The translations under genes and the position numbers were made by a program. From NCBI RefSeq assembly GCF_020740535.1, contig NZ_CP082362.1, positions 7,589,711-7,653,710 on the forward strand: DNA of 64,000 bases, given 5' to 3'. Of this stretch, positions 1-9,035 are shown piece after piece. A model generated the notes under the pieces. It worked only from the letters and a program-made list of their open reading frames with translations, was not told the DNA's origin and did no database searches. The stretch comes from Streptomyces profundus (GTDB lineage Bacteria > Actinomycetota > Actinomycetes > Streptomycetales > Streptomycetaceae). The stretch's first letter is position 1. Each line of letters starts with the position of its first letter.

Positions 1-663
1 CCGGGAAACGGGCTGGCCCTCGGCGAGCAGGGGAAGTGCGGCGCGCAACCGCACATGGGTGCGCCAGCGGTCGAAGTGCATGCCGGTGTCGTGGACGAAC
101 AGGCGGGTCAGGGTGCGTCGGCTCACCCCGATGGCCCGTGCGTGCGCCTCCAGGCTCCGTGCGTCCGCGGGGTTGGCGAGCAGCGCGTCGGCCACGGCGC
201 GCACGCGGTCGTCGGTGGGGTGCGGGACATCGATGGGGGTGGCCGGCAAGGGGCGCAGCAGATCCAGGACGACCGCCTCGGCGCGTAGCCGTGCGTCGTC
301 GTGGAGGGTTTCGCGGCTGAGGTAGGCGATGAGGTGGGCCAGCAGCCCGTCGACGCCGACCGGCGTGGGGTCCGCCCAGTCCACGTCGCATCTGTCTGGT
401 TCGAAGTAGAGGCCGCACAGCACCGCCTCGCGGGTCGCGCCGGTCCGGTGGACCACCCCCGCGGGCAGCCACAGCGCCCGTGTGGGGGGCAGGACCCAGT
501 AGGCGTCGTCGACGGCGACGCCCAGCACACCGCGCCGCGCCCAGACCAACTGGTGCTGTGGGTGACTGTGCGGGATGAACCACTGCCCGTACGCCAACGG
601 AAAGTTTCCGACGACGATTGCGCCCACCCCGGGCGGGACGGCTCCCACGACGGCCTTGGTCAT
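1..663 (-). CDS. AraC-family transcriptional regulator (3' end outside window)
   Basis: Reads leftward from an ATG at 663 and stays open to the window edge, giving 221 residues. The N-terminal part has the cupin-like effector domain typical of AraC regulators (HSHPQHQLVWARRG near residue 32, then LPAGVVHRTGA). The C-terminal part holds the first AraC helix-turn-helix (LEAHARAIGVSRRTLTRLF, about residues 170-188) and the start of the second. It is divergent from the MFS exporter at 825 with 161 bases between them, so it probably controls that exporter. The end of the second HTH lies outside the window. Confidence 0.85.
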   Translation of the reverse strand, partial: MTKAVVGAVPPGVGAIVVGNFPLAYGQWFIPHSHPQHQLVWARRGVLGVAVDDAYWVLPPTRALWLPAGVVHRTGATREAVLCGLYFEPDRCDVDWADPTPVGVDGLLAHLIAYLSRETLHDDARLRAEAVVLDLLRPLPATPIDVPHPTDDRVRAVADALLANPADARSLEAHARAIGVSRRTLTRLFVHDTGMHFDRWRTHVRLRAALPLLAEGQPVSR

Positions 664-824
664 GGCCTCAGCCTATGTCCTCAACGCGACACGACAAGGC
701 CCGGTAGCGCATCGCGGTCAGTGCAGCCGGTGCATAGCGTCATTCGCATGTCGATCGATCACCCACCGCGCCATGGGCGTTACCGCAGTGCACAGGGGCC
801 GTTGACGAGGACAGGACGCTCGGC

Positions 825-2318
825 ATGACGTCGGTACGCACCACAGTCACCGCCAACGCTCTGGGGCGCCGCGGGCCGGCCCTGGTAGTGCTGTGCCTCG
901 TACAGTTCATGCTCGTCCTGGACGACAACGTGGTGAGCGTGGCGCTCCCCAGCATGAGGGAGGATCTCGGCTTCAGCGCCGCGGGCCTGTCCTGGGTCGT
1001 CAACGCCTACTTCCTCGCCTTCGGCGGGCTGTTGCTGTTGTTCGGCCGCATGGCTGACCTGCTGGGCCGCAGGCGTGTCTTCCTGACCGGCGTGGCGCTG
1101 TTCGGTGCGGCGAGCCTGGTCTGCGGGCTCGCGCAGGAGCCTTGGCAGCTCGTGGCAGGACGGTTCGTCCAGGGCGCGGGCGCGGCCATGGCCAGCCCGG
1201 CCGCGCTGGCACTGATCACGCTGCTGTTCCCCGGTACCGAGGAGCGCGCGAAGGCGTTTGGCCTCTGGGGAGGCATCGCGGGTCTCGGCGGCACGATGGG
1301 GCTGGTGATCTCCGGGGCGCTGACCGGCCTGGCGTCCTGGCGCTGGATCTTCCTGATCAACCTGCCGGTGGTCCTCGCGGCCGTTGTGCTGCTCCCGCGC
1401 CTGGTCCCCGAGAGCCGGGCCGGGCGCGCGGTGCGCCTCGACGTACCCGGCGCGGTACTCGGCACCGGTGCCCTGGTGTCCCTGGTCTACGGACTGCTCC
1501 GGGCCGGGGAGGCCGGCTGGGGCGACCCGGCCGCTGTCGGGACCCTGGTGCTGGCCGTGCTTCTGGCCGTCGCCTTCGTCGCGGCCGAGGCAAGGACCGC
1601 CGAGCCGCTGGTGCCGTTGTCGTTCCTGTCCTTCCGCGTCCGCGCCGTCGCCAATGGAACGACCCTGCTGTTCTCCGCCGCCATGTACGCGATGGCCTTC
1701 CTGCTGATGGTGCACCTGCAGACGGTGCTGGGCTACCGCCCGCTCACGGCCGGCCTCGCCTACCTGCCCTACGGTGCCGGCATCCTCGCGGGCATGTGGC
1801 TCTCCTCCCGAGCGGTGGTCAGGCTCGGCGTGCGCCCGGCCCTCGTCATGTCCTTCCTGACCAGCGCGGCCGGACTGCTGATGCTGTCCGGCTTGGCACC
1901 GGGTGACGGCTACGCCTCCGGAGTACTCCCCGGCATGCTCGTCACGAGCCTCGGGTGCGGACTGAGTCTGCCCGCCCTGACCGTCGCCGCGCTCACGGGC
2001 ACCACCGAGGAGAACGCCGGACTCGGCTCGGCCGTCCTGAGCTCCGTTCAACAAGTCGGCGGCGCCGTGGGGGTGGCGGTGCTCGTCGCTCTGGCTTCGC
2101 GCCGCGGCGACGCCTTGGCGGCCCAGGGCGATCCCCTGCACGCCGCGACGGCGGGCTTCTCACTCGCCCTCACCGTCGCTGCCGCCCTCCTCACGCTCGG
2201 CGCTGTCCTCATAGGCACCCTGCTCGGGAGGAAGCACCGCCCGGAAGACGCGCTCGACCAGGGCCTGTCGAACGGATCCTCTGGATCTTCGGGGACCGGC
2301 GAGGGGCTCAGGCGGTGA
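825..2318 (+). CDS. DHA2-family MFS drug efflux transporter (EmrB/QacA type)
   Basis: A 497-residue integral membrane protein with about 14 hydrophobic segments, the usual length for the 14-TMS drug:H+ antiporters. The first helix carries VLDDNVVSVALPSM, a variant of the family's motif around the conserved aspartate in TM1. The loop after TM2 has FGRMADLLGRRRVF, the classic MFS motif A (G-x-x-x-D-x-x-G-R-R). It is predicted to export small lipophilic compounds across the cytoplasmic membrane. The substrate cannot be told from sequence. The 3' end overlaps the convergent PPOX gene by 11 bases. The divergent AraC gene is the likely regulator. Confidence 0.9.
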   Translation: MTSVRTTVTANALGRRGPALVVLCLVQFMLVLDDNVVSVALPSMREDLGFSAAGLSWVVNAYFLAFGGLLLLFGRMADLLGRRRVFLTGVALFGAASLVCGLAQEPWQLVAGRFVQGAGAAMASPAALALITLLFPGTEERAKAFGLWGGIAGLGGTMGLVISGALTGLASWRWIFLINLPVVLAAVVLLPRLVPESRAGRAVRLDVPGAVLGTGALVSLVYGLLRAGEAGWGDPAAVGTLVLAVLLAVAFVAAEARTAEPLVPLSFLSFRVRAVANGTTLLFSAAMYAMAFLLMVHLQTVLGYRPLTAGLAYLPYGAGILAGMWLSSRAVVRLGVRPALVMSFLTSAAGLLMLSGLAPGDGYASGVLPGMLVTSLGCGLSLPALTVAALTGTTEENAGLGSAVLSSVQQVGGAVGVAVLVALASRRGDALAAQGDPLHAATAGFSLALTVAAALLTLGAVLIGTLLGRKHRPEDALDQGLSNGSSGSSGTGEGLRR

Positions 2319-2754
2319 GCTCCGCCTCCGCGACCACCCGTTCGGGCCTGATCCGCACCAGCAGCTCGCCCGGCACCGCGTTGCGGGCCCCGAACTCCTC
2401 GGCGCGGTCGGCCCCCATGTAGCGGGCGGCGATCCGGGTGGCCCAGGTGCGCAGCTCGTCCGGGTCCTCGCTCAACTCGGCGCGTCCGCGCAGCAGCACG
2501 AAGCCGAACGGCGGGGTCTCCTGGTCGACACAGAAGGCGACCTGGCCGTCCCTGGCCAGATTGCGCCCCTTGACCGAACGCTTGCCCGTGGTCAGGACCA
2601 CCTCGTCGCCGTCCAGCACGAACCACACCGGGGCGACATGCGGGTGGCCGTCCTCGGTCACGGTGGAGAGCTTGCCGGTGCGGGTGCCGTCGGTGACGAA
2701 CGCCCGCCATTCCTCTGACCGCATCGCGTGTGCCATGGGCCCATCGTGCGTCAT
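2308..2754 (-). CDS. PPOX-class (pyridoxamine 5'-phosphate oxidase fold) oxidoreductase
   Basis: 148 residues with the split-barrel FMN/F420-binding fold: GKLSTVTEDGHPHVAPVWF at the N-terminus, then VVLTTGKRSVKGRNLARDG and a C-terminal MGADRAEEFGARN stretch as in the Rv1155/F420-dependent families. The cofactor (FMN, F420 or heme) is not decidable by eye. Its ATG at 2754 overlaps the stop of the upstream DUF2332 gene as ATGA, so the two are probably translationally coupled. A second ATG (MAHAMRSEEW, 2736) is an alternative start. Confidence 0.8.
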   Translation of the reverse strand: MTHDGPMAHAMRSEEWRAFVTDGTRTGKLSTVTEDGHPHVAPVWFVLDGDEVVLTTGKRSVKGRNLARDGQVAFCVDQETPPFGFVLLRGRAELSEDPDELRTWATRIAARYMGADRAEEFGARNAVPGELLVRIRPERVVAEAELTA

Positions 2755-3833
2755 CCGTCAGCGCCCAGCCATCGGGCCGGTACGCCGTGCGGGTGAGCGG
2801 TCGCCAGCGGCTGCTCGGGCTCGGTCCCCACCCGCACCGACAGCCAGAAGGCCGCGTCACCGCCCCGGACGCCGGGTTCGAAGGCGATGTGCGCGAACCC
2901 GGCCTCGGGCGTCGCCGCCCCGGCCAGCCGCGCCAACTCGCCCTCCACGACGGCCCATTCGTCCGCCGAGACATACTGGCGCATCACCGAGTGCCAGACG
3001 ACGGTCAACGTGCCGGGCTCGACGTCCACCGTGGACAGGAACTCGGCCGCGCCGGATGACTGCACCGTGGCCGGCACCTTGGCCGCGACCCGGATCGCGC
3101 CCTCAAGACGCTCCATGCGGGCGACCTGGTCGGGCCAGACATAGGCCCGGAGGGTGAGCGAGCCCTCGGTGGACAGCGGGTCGATGGGGGCGAGGTCGCA
3201 ACCGCGCCGCTCCACGATCCGCAGGGCCTGGTGGCGGCGCGCGCCGGCGCGCAACCATCCTGGTACGCCGCCGGCCCAGGCGTCCGTGAGCCGCACCGGC
3301 GCGTCCAGCGGGCCCCAGGCGAACCGCTCCGCCTCGTACCGGAACTGGTCCGCCCGGAGGTTGAGACCGCCGCTCGACCCCAACTCGAAGATCCGCACCG
3401 GGAGCTGCGCACTGGGCACGATGTGCAGAAGGGCCGCGAGCAACAGGTTGGCGCGGCCCACCTCGTTGGTCTGCGGCGGGCGTGTCAGCCACCGGGCGAT
3501 CCACTCCGGCTCCTGGGCGATGGCCGCGCGCAGCGCCGGCCAGGCCGCGTCGGGAAGGCCAGGGGTGAGGGCGCCGCCGGCGCTCGGGAGGTGCGCGGCC
3601 AGCTCGGGGGCCCGCCCGGTCAGCGCCAGCGCGTGCGCCCCGCCGAGGAGCCGCAGCGGCAACGCGTCGTCCAGGTGCGCCGTGTGATGCCCCAGCAACG
3701 CGTCCGCGCAGGGCCCGCCCCTCTCGATGTCCCCCGCGGCCCGTTCCAGCAGCGCGGCGTACAGCGGCGAGCCGAGGCGACCACAGGCCCGGGCCTGCTG
3801 AAGGAAGACCCGGGCAACTTGTTCACGGGGCAT
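2751..3833 (-). CDS. DUF2332-family protein
   Basis: 360 residues matching the actinobacterial DUF2332 family by its opening (QARACGRLGSPLYAALLERAA) and by the blocks ELGSSGGLNLRADQFRY and RRGCDLAPIDPLS in the middle. GSSGGLNL resembles a SAM-binding glycine loop, so a methyltransferase-like fold is possible, but no activity is established for the family. It is the first gene of a two-gene unit with the PPOX protein (ATGA overlap). The start at 3833 opens onto a 264-base divergent promoter region shared with the ThuA-like gene. Confidence 0.75.
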   Translation of the reverse strand: MPREQVARVFLQQARACGRLGSPLYAALLERAAGDIERGGPCADALLGHHTAHLDDALPLRLLGGAHALALTGRAPELAAHLPSAGGALTPGLPDAAWPALRAAIAQEPEWIARWLTRPPQTNEVGRANLLLAALLHIVPSAQLPVRIFELGSSGGLNLRADQFRYEAERFAWGPLDAPVRLTDAWAGGVPGWLRAGARRHQALRIVERRGCDLAPIDPLSTEGSLTLRAYVWPDQVARMERLEGAIRVAAKVPATVQSSGAAEFLSTVDVEPGTLTVVWHSVMRQYVSADEWAVVEGELARLAGAATPEAGFAHIAFEPGVRGGDAAFWLSVRVGTEPEQPLATAHPHGVPARWLGADG

Positions 3834-4097
3834 CGGTACTCCTCACTCAACGTCGCTCAAGATCATGAGGCCCCACCGGTGGCGAAGGGAAGGGCCAACG
3901 GGGGAATAGGCCCGGGATAAGGGCTCACTCGTACTTCTGTGCCCCGAATGTTCGTGCCCATGACAGCTTCGTCGGCGGGACGACCGACCGACGTGCGCAC
4001 GGGCATCTCCCCACCGCGACACGGCCGTTGGCGGCGTGCGGCGGCAGCGGGTCGGCGCGCCCGGTCGGGCGCGGTAAGCGCGTTCTACGATGGCGGC

Positions 4098-4763
4098 ATG
4101 AGTGCTCAGCGGATCATCGTCTTCAGCCGAACCACCGGATTCCGTCACGACTCGATTCCGGACGGCGTCGCCGCCTTCCACGATCTGGGCGCCCAGGCGG
4201 GGTTCGCCGTCACCGCGACGGAGGACCCTGACGAGCTGGCCCAGGCCCTGCCAGGGGCCCGCGCCGTCGTCTTCCTCTCCACCAGCGGCGAGATCCTCAC
4301 CGACGACTCCCGCGCCGCGCTGCGGGCCCTCCTCGCCGACGGCGGCGGCTTCGTCGGCGTGCACGGCGCGTCCACCACCGAGTACGACTGGCCCTGGTTC
4401 GGCAGCAACGTGGTCGGCGCCGTCTTCGACGGCCACCCCGCGCTTCAGCCCGGCGTCGTCGTCGTGGAGGACCGTGACCACCCCGCCACCGCGCACCTGC
4501 CCGAGCGCTGGGAGTTCACCGACGAGTGGTACAACTTCACCAGCAACCCGCGCCCCCGCGTCCGGGTGTTGGCCAGCGCCGACGAGAGCAGCTACGAGGG
4601 CGGCGGGATGGGCGCCGACCACCCCCTCGCGTGGTGCCACACCCTGGCGGGGGGCCGCTCCTTCTACACCGCGCTCGGCCACACCTCCGAGTCCTTCGAC
4701 GACCCGGCCTTCCGCGCCCATCTGCTCGGCGGGCTGCGCTGGGCCACCGACCAGCCCGCTTAG
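4098..4763 (+). CDS. ThuA-like domain protein
   Basis: 221 residues. I chose the ATG at 4098 because the family begins with a strand running straight into the nucleophile-type loop, here [19 protein letters not shown]. Other family blocks are [38 protein letters not shown] and the closing ARGGRSFYT-like segment ([18 protein letters not shown]). ThuA-like proteins adopt a class I glutamine-amidotransferase fold and are linked to trehalose and other sugar metabolism. The exact substrate is unknown. The macro-domain gene follows after 32 bases on the same strand. Confidence 0.85.
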   Translation: MSAQRIIVFSRTTGFRHDSIPDGVAAFHDLGAQAGFAVTATEDPDELAQALPGARAVVFLSTSGEILTDDSRAALRALLADGGGFVGVHGASTTEYDWPWFGSNVVGAVFDGHPALQPGVVVVEDRDHPATAHLPERWEFTDEWYNFTSNPRPRVRVLASADESSYEGGGMGADHPLAWCHTLAGGRSFYTALGHTSESFDDPAFRAHLLGGLRWATDQPA

Positions 4764-4795
4764 TCCCTCCCCACCCCCGATGCCATCATGGGGGG

Positions 4796-5308
4796 ATGGC
4801 GGTGATCACACGGGTACGCGGCGACATCACCAGGCAACGCGTGGACGCGGTGGTGAACGCCGCCAACTCGTCGCTGTTGGGCGGCGGCGGGGTGGACGGC
4901 GCGATCCACCGCGCCGGCGGGCCCGAGATCCTCGCCGCCTGTCGCGAACTGCGCGCCGGCCACCTCGGCGGTGGCCTGCCCACCGGCCAGGCGGTCGCCA
5001 CCACCGCCGGCCGGCTGCCCGCCCGCTGGGTGATCCACACGGTGGGCCCCGTCCACTCCGCCGCCGATGACCGCTCGGCGCTGCTGACCTCCTGCTACCG
5101 CGAGTCGCTGCGCGTCGCCGAGGAGCTCGGCGCGGCCACCGTGGCGCTGCCGGCGATCTCCACCGGCGTCTACCGCTGGCCCGTCGAGGACGCCGCGCGG
5201 ATCGCCCTTGCCGCCGCGCGCCGGGCCGCCGTCGGCGGCGCCTTCGCCGAGCTGCGCTTCGTGCTCTTCGACCAGCGCGCCTACGACCTCTTCGACCCCG
5301 CCGGCTGA
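4796..5308 (+). CDS. Macro-domain O-acetyl-ADP-ribose deacetylase-like protein
   Basis: 170 residues starting [14 protein letters not shown]. The macro-domain signature is complete: [20 protein letters not shown] (about 19-38) supplies the ADP-ribose phosphate loop and the catalytic Asn/Asp region of the MacroD/YmdB type, and [17 protein letters not shown] supplies the second loop. The predicted reaction is hydrolysis of O-acetyl-ADP-ribose or removal of mono-ADP-ribose from proteins in the cytosol. It lies 32 bases after the ThuA-like gene and may be co-transcribed with it. Confidence 0.88.
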   Translation: MAVITRVRGDITRQRVDAVVNAANSSLLGGGGVDGAIHRAGGPEILAACRELRAGHLGGGLPTGQAVATTAGRLPARWVIHTVGPVHSAADDRSALLTSCYRESLRVAEELGAATVALPAISTGVYRWPVEDAARIALAAARRAAVGGAFAELRFVLFDQRAYDLFDPAG

Positions 5309-5319
5309 TCGGCCGGCGG
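5298..5319 (+). terminator. GC-rich hairpin over the macro-domain stop codon
   Basis: CCGCCGGC at 5298-5305 pairs with GCCGGCGG at 5312-5319 across a 6-base loop. There is no T-run. It could end the ThuA/macro transcript, but this is only a structural guess. Confidence 0.35.
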
Positions 5320-5447
5320 CCGGACCCGCCCCGCCGGCGCCCCGCCGGGCGTCCACCAGGTCAGCGCCCCCGCACCCGGGCCGGTCGCCTCTCGGCCACG
5401 CCGAAACGTCAACTCCCCGGCGCTCGCTACCGGGACTATTCGCAGTG

Positions 5448-5467
5448 CACCGGGCTTCAGCCCGGTG
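5448..5467. repeat. Left-end subterminal hairpin of the IS
   Basis: Perfect 8-base arms CACCGGGC and GCCCGGTG around the loop TTCA. Such hairpins are what Y1 transposases of this family bind. A smaller hairpin (CCCGG 5416-5420 with CCGGG 5430-5434) lies nearer the tip. Confidence 0.7.
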
Positions 5468-5538
5468 GTGAAGCGAATCTGAGAGCTGCTCTGGCCTCGG
5501 CTGTGTGTATGGATCCGCACTGTTCACCTCAGCCCAGG

Positions 5539-5955
5539 TCAGAGCGGCCGGTTCTGCTGCTCGATGTACTGCTTCACGATGCTGAGTGGTGCGCCGCCGG
5601 CGGAACCGGCGAAGTACGAGCCGGACCAGAGTCGTTGTGCTCGCCAGTAGTGGCGCACGAGGTCGGGGAACTCCTGGCGGAGGCGGCGCGAGGACACGCC
5701 TTTGAGGGAGTTCACCAGCCTGGACACGGCGACCTTGGGCGGGAAGTTCACGAGGAGGTGGACGTGGTTGGCCTCGCCGTTGAACTCGACCAGCTCGGCC
5801 TCGAAGTCCTCGCACACGGCGCGCATGATCTCCTCACACCGCGTCAGGTGTCGGTCGGCGAAGACGGAGTGCCGGTACTTCGTCACGAAAACCAAGTGGA
5901 CATGCATGCGGAAGACACAGTGACGACCTGTTCGAATGTTCTCATCGATACCCAT
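5539..5955 (-). CDS. tnpA: IS200/IS605 Y1-family transposase TnpA
   Basis: 138 residues from the ATG at 5955; longer readings upstream run into tnpB and lack family similarity. The HUH metal-binding motif is HVHLLV, following FNGEAN, and the nucleophilic tyrosine is in SIVKQYIEQQ near the C-terminus. HVHLVFVTKYRHSVF at the start is the family's first strand. It cuts and rejoins single-stranded DNA at the subterminal hairpins. All key residues are present, so the enzyme looks active. Confidence 0.92.
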   Translation of the reverse strand: MGIDENIRTGRHCVFRMHVHLVFVTKYRHSVFADRHLTRCEEIMRAVCEDFEAELVEFNGEANHVHLLVNFPPKVAVSRLVNSLKGVSSRRLRQEFPDLVRHYWRAQRLWSGSYFAGSAGGAPLSIVKQYIEQQNRPL

Positions 5956-5980
5956 AAACCAACTGTGTATCATGATCCCC

Positions 5981-7189
5981 ATGCAGCTTCGGTACAGCTT
6001 CCGCCTGTACCCGAGCACCGGTCAGCGCAGCGCGTTAGCGAGGGCGTTCGGGTGCGCGCGGGTGGTCTACAACGACGCGCTCCGCGCTCGCAAGACCGCC
6101 CGCAGCGAAGGCATGCCGTTCCCGAAGACCGGTGACCTGTCGAAGTCGCTGATCACCGAGGCCAAGAACACCCCGGAACGGGCCTGGCTCAGCGACGTGT
6201 CGGCGGTCGTCCTCCAGCAGTCCCTCCGCGACCTGGACACCGCGTACCGGAACTTCCTCGACGGGCTGGCGGGCAAGCGCCCGCGCATGGGCGCACCCCG
6301 GTACAAGTCCCGCAAGGACACGCGACATTCGGTCCGGTTCACCGCGAACGCCCGCTGGTCGATCACGACCGGCGGGAAGCTGCGCCTGCCGAAGATCGGC
6401 GACGTCAAGGTGAAGTGGTCGCGGACGCTGCCCTCCGTGCCCTCGACGGTGACGGTGGTCAAGGACAGCGCGTGCGGGTACTTCGCGAGCTTCGTCGTGG
6501 AGACCGGTCCGCAGGAAGTCCTTCCCGAGGTCGTGCCCGAGCTGGGCATCGATCTCGGGCTCGGGCACTTCGCGGTCCTCTCCGACGGGACGAAGGTCGA
6601 CAGCCCGCGCTTCCTGCGCCGGGCCGAAAAGCGCCTGAAGAAGGCACAGCGGAACCTCTCCCGCAAGGAGAAGGGCTCCAGCAACCGGAACAAGGCCCGG
6701 CTGAAGGTCGCCCGCGCTCACGCGAAGGTGGCCGACGCGCGCCGCGAGTTCCACCACCAGCTCTCCACGAAGCTGATCCGCGAGAACCAAGCGGTCGCCG
6801 TGGAGGACCTGGCGGTGAAGGGACTCGCCCGCACGCGCCTGGCCAAGTCCGTCCACGACGCCGGATGGTCGGCGTTCGTGAACATGCTGGAGTACAAGGC
6901 CGCACGGTACGGGCGCACCTTCGTGGAGATCGGCCGCTTCGAGCCCACATCTCAGGTGTGCTCGCGGTGCGGCGTGAAGGACGGTCCGAAGCCGCTGCAC
7001 GTCCGTGTGTGGACGTGTGGGGCGTGCGGGGCTGTCCTGGACCGGGACATCAACGCGGCGGTCAACGTCGCCAAGGCGGCCGGACTGGCCGTGTCAGCCT
7101 GTGGAGCGCGGGTAAGACCGGGACCCGTCCCGGCACCGCGCAGCGAAGCAGGAACCCACCCGACACCACAGCCTCTGACGGCGCGGTAG
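5981..7189 (+). CDS. tnpB: IS605-type TnpB, RNA-guided nuclease
   Basis: 402 residues from the ATG at 5981 (an ATG at 5972 is also possible; neither has a clear Shine-Dalgarno). The RuvC-like triad is intact: Asp in GIDLGLGHFAV, Glu in VAVEDLAVKGLA and Asp in DRDINAAVNVAKAAG. The zinc ribbon has CSRCGVKDG and WTCGACGAVLDRD. TnpB proteins are ancestral to Cas12 and cut DNA using an RNA from the element's right end. Here the guide would be read from the flank beginning at about 7229. The last residues (rich in Pro and Arg) overlap the region that would encode this RNA. Confidence 0.93.
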   Translation: MQLRYSFRLYPSTGQRSALARAFGCARVVYNDALRARKTARSEGMPFPKTGDLSKSLITEAKNTPERAWLSDVSAVVLQQSLRDLDTAYRNFLDGLAGKRPRMGAPRYKSRKDTRHSVRFTANARWSITTGGKLRLPKIGDVKVKWSRTLPSVPSTVTVVKDSACGYFASFVVETGPQEVLPEVVPELGIDLGLGHFAVLSDGTKVDSPRFLRRAEKRLKKAQRNLSRKEKGSSNRNKARLKVARAHAKVADARREFHHQLSTKLIRENQAVAVEDLAVKGLARTRLAKSVHDAGWSAFVNMLEYKAARYGRTFVEIGRFEPTSQVCSRCGVKDGPKPLHVRVWTCGACGAVLDRDINAAVNVAKAAGLAVSACGARVRPGPVPAPRSEAGTHPTPQPLTAR

Positions 7190-7197
7190 GCGGGAAT

Positions 7198-7217
7198 CGC
7201 CGCCCCTCAGGGCGGCG
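7198..7217. repeat. Right-end hairpin of the IS / end of putative omega-RNA scaffold
   Basis: Perfect arms CGCCGCCC and GGGCGGCG around the loop CTCA, 11 bases before the proposed tip at 7228. By analogy with characterised TnpB systems this hairpin would close the guide RNA scaffold just before the guide. No transcript evidence is available. Confidence 0.65.
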
Positions 7218-7223
7218 AGGAAG

Positions 7224-8285
7224 TCAACCCTCGGGCGTGACCAGCTCCACCGCGCGCCTGGCCGCCACCCCGGGCAACGGGTCGTCAGGATCGGCCTCCC
7301 ACAGATCCCACAGGGTGTCGGCCAGCTTGATCACATGCTCGTCCCCGTGCTCCGCGGCCCGATCGAACATCTCCGCCGCGTCGAGGGACGCGCCGGACGG
7401 CGGCGTCGCCGGCCCGCCCGGCGGGGCGTAGCTCGCGACCACCGCCGCGCTCGCCGCCCAGGCCGCCCCCACGCTCTCCCGCCACAGCGCCGGCGGCAGC
7501 GCGGGCAGCGTCCGCAGCACCGCGTTGGGCGCCGTCACCGCGTGCACCAACATCACCGGCTCCCCGTGGGCGTGGCCCGCGTAGTACGCGGCGGCGGCCC
7601 GCACCAATTCCGCCAACCCGCGCCGCGCCTCCGTCGGATCCGTCGGCAGGGCACGCTCCCACGCCGGCAGCCCCGCGAGCTGCCCCAACCTGTGGTTGAT
7701 CCCGCCCGAACGGTCGGCGACCGGCACCACCGCGCGCAACGCCGCCGCCGGGTCGGCGGCACCGGTCGGCAGCGGCGTGCGCCCCCGGGGCAGCGGCTGG
7801 TGGCGCGCCGCCCAGTAGCCGAGGCCCTCCGCCAGCTCGGCCACCCTCGGCTCCGTCGAACCGTCCGTCAACAGCACCCGCACCGCGTGCCCCACCCGGA
7901 TCACCGGATGCGTCGCCCCGCCCGCGATGCCGGGCAGCAGCCGGGGCCACCACTCCGCCAGGACCTCGGGCCAGGGCCGCTCGGCCAGCCGTTCCCGGAA
8001 GAACACCGACCAGTCCGTCAGATACCGCGCGTCGCCCAGCCGTGCCCGCCAGTTCTCCGCCGTGATCCGCCCCTGGGCGGCCGGCCGTTCCTCCAACCGC
8101 CGCTGATACGCGTCGATCCAGCGGTGGACCCGCCGCCCCTGGCCCCGGCGCACCAGCGCCTCCACCGCCATCGGGCCGTGGTTGCTCAACCAGCCGACGA
8201 ACTCGGGGCCCGTGCGGTGCAGCCGCGCCAAGCCCTCGTCCAACGTGCCGTTCCGCACCTGGTCCTGCCTCCGCGTCTCGTCCAT
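7224..8285 (-). CDS. Questin-oxidase-like protein (DUF4243 family)
   Basis: 353 residues from the ATG at 8285 (MDETRRQDQ). Family blocks are FVGWLSNHGPMAVEALVRRG, YLTDWSVFFRERLAERPW and the TDGSTEPRVAELAEGLGYWA segment. Questin oxidase and its relatives are linked to Baeyer-Villiger-type oxidation in anthraquinone metabolism; the bacterial substrate is unknown. Its TGA stop (7224-7226) lies inside the right tip of the IS element, so the insertion sits exactly at the 3' end of this gene. If GTCAAC is the target motif the uninterrupted gene would end with the same codon. Confidence 0.75.
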   Translation of the reverse strand: MDETRRQDQVRNGTLDEGLARLHRTGPEFVGWLSNHGPMAVEALVRRGQGRRVHRWIDAYQRRLEERPAAQGRITAENWRARLGDARYLTDWSVFFRERLAERPWPEVLAEWWPRLLPGIAGGATHPVIRVGHAVRVLLTDGSTEPRVAELAEGLGYWAARHQPLPRGRTPLPTGAADPAAALRAVVPVADRSGGINHRLGQLAGLPAWERALPTDPTEARRGLAELVRAAAAYYAGHAHGEPVMLVHAVTAPNAVLRTLPALPPALWRESVGAAWAASAAVVASYAPPGGPATPPSGASLDAAEMFDRAAEHGDEHVIKLADTLWDLWEADPDDPLPGVAARRAVELVTPEG

Positions 8286-8396
8286 GCCCCCCGACGCTAC
8301 GCACCGCCCCCGACCCCGGTAACGGACCCGAGCCCCGGTTCCGCCAGGACCCATCGACCTAGGCCGTGTCCGCGAACCCCGGGGCCCGCTCGCCCC

Positions 8397-9035
8397 CTAC
8401 CCGGCGAGGAGCACCACCTCAAGGCGGCGCGGACCGTGCACGCCCTCGACCCGGTCCAGCTCGATGTCGCTGGTCGCCGACGGGCCGGAGATCCAGGTCA
8501 GGGGCCGCTCGGGCACCAGCCGCCGCAGCCCCTGCGGCACCGACTCCACCACCTGCTCCGGCACCCGCACCACGCAGATGTGGTGGTCGGGCACCAGGGT
8601 GATCCGCCGTCGGCCCTGGTCGGGGCCGGCGTCCAGCACCAGCGTCCCCGTCTCGGCGATGGCCACCGCGCAGCCCGTCACCACGCTGTCCACCGCGTCC
8701 AGCGCGTGCGGCGTCGCCGACGCCTCGTCCGGCACCCGCCGCACCCCGCCGGCCGCGGCCAGCCAGCTCTCCGGCAGCCCCACCGGCACCAGCACCGAAC
8801 GCGCCTCCCGCGCCGCCAACAGCCCGGCGATCAGCCCCGGCAGCTCGGCCGCCGTCGCCCGGTGCACCAACGCCCGGTAGTCCGCCAGGTTCTCCGCCAG
8901 CAGCTCCACCGCGTCCGCCGGAGCGTGGCTGTCCAAGTACGAACGCGCCACCGGCACCTGCTCCGGCGTCTCCTCGCGGGGCACATCGGCCAGCGCCCGA
9001 CGCACCCGCCCCAACACCACGTCACGCGCGCTCAT
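8397..9035 (-). CDS. lutC: Lactate utilization protein C (LutC, LUD domain)
   Basis: 212 residues, MSARDVVLGRVRRAL start, ending in the LUD-domain blocks AIAETGTLVLDAGPDQGRR and ITLVPDHHICVVRVPEQVVE, then the ISGPSATSDIELDRVEGVHG hallmark shared with other LUD proteins. It works with LutA and LutB in the iron-sulfur L-lactate-oxidising complex. The ATG overlaps the lutB stop as ATGA. It is the last gene of the rha-lut run. Confidence 0.9.
   Translation of the reverse strand: MSARDVVLGRVRRALADVPREETPEQVPVARSYLDSHAPADAVELLAENLADYRALVHRATAAELPGLIAGLLAAREARSVLVPVGLPESWLAAAGGVRRVPDEASATPHALDAVDSVVTGCAVAIAETGTLVLDAGPDQGRRRITLVPDHHICVVRVPEQVVESVPQGLRRLVPERPLTWISGPSATSDIELDRVEGVHGPRRLEVVLLAG

Larger units (their letters stand above)
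5414..7228. mobile_element. IS200/IS605-type insertion sequence (tnpA and tnpB divergent)
   Basis: Complete single-strand-type element with a Y1 transposase gene on the minus strand and tnpB on the plus strand. Each end has an imperfect-palindrome hairpin instead of terminal inverted repeats: 5448-5467 on the left and 7198-7217 on the right. I place the ends from the hexamer GTCAAC, found at 5408-5413 just outside the proposed left tip and at 7223-7228 at the right tip. Members of this family insert next to a short motif without making target duplications. The tip positions are inferred; an empty homologous site would settle them. Confidence 0.75.

Noticed and set aside
5281..5520. 79-codon minus-strand frame left of the IS, with a protein-like segment
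   Set aside because: It crosses the IS left tip and its hairpin and has no family similarity I can name; probably chance in GC-rich DNA.
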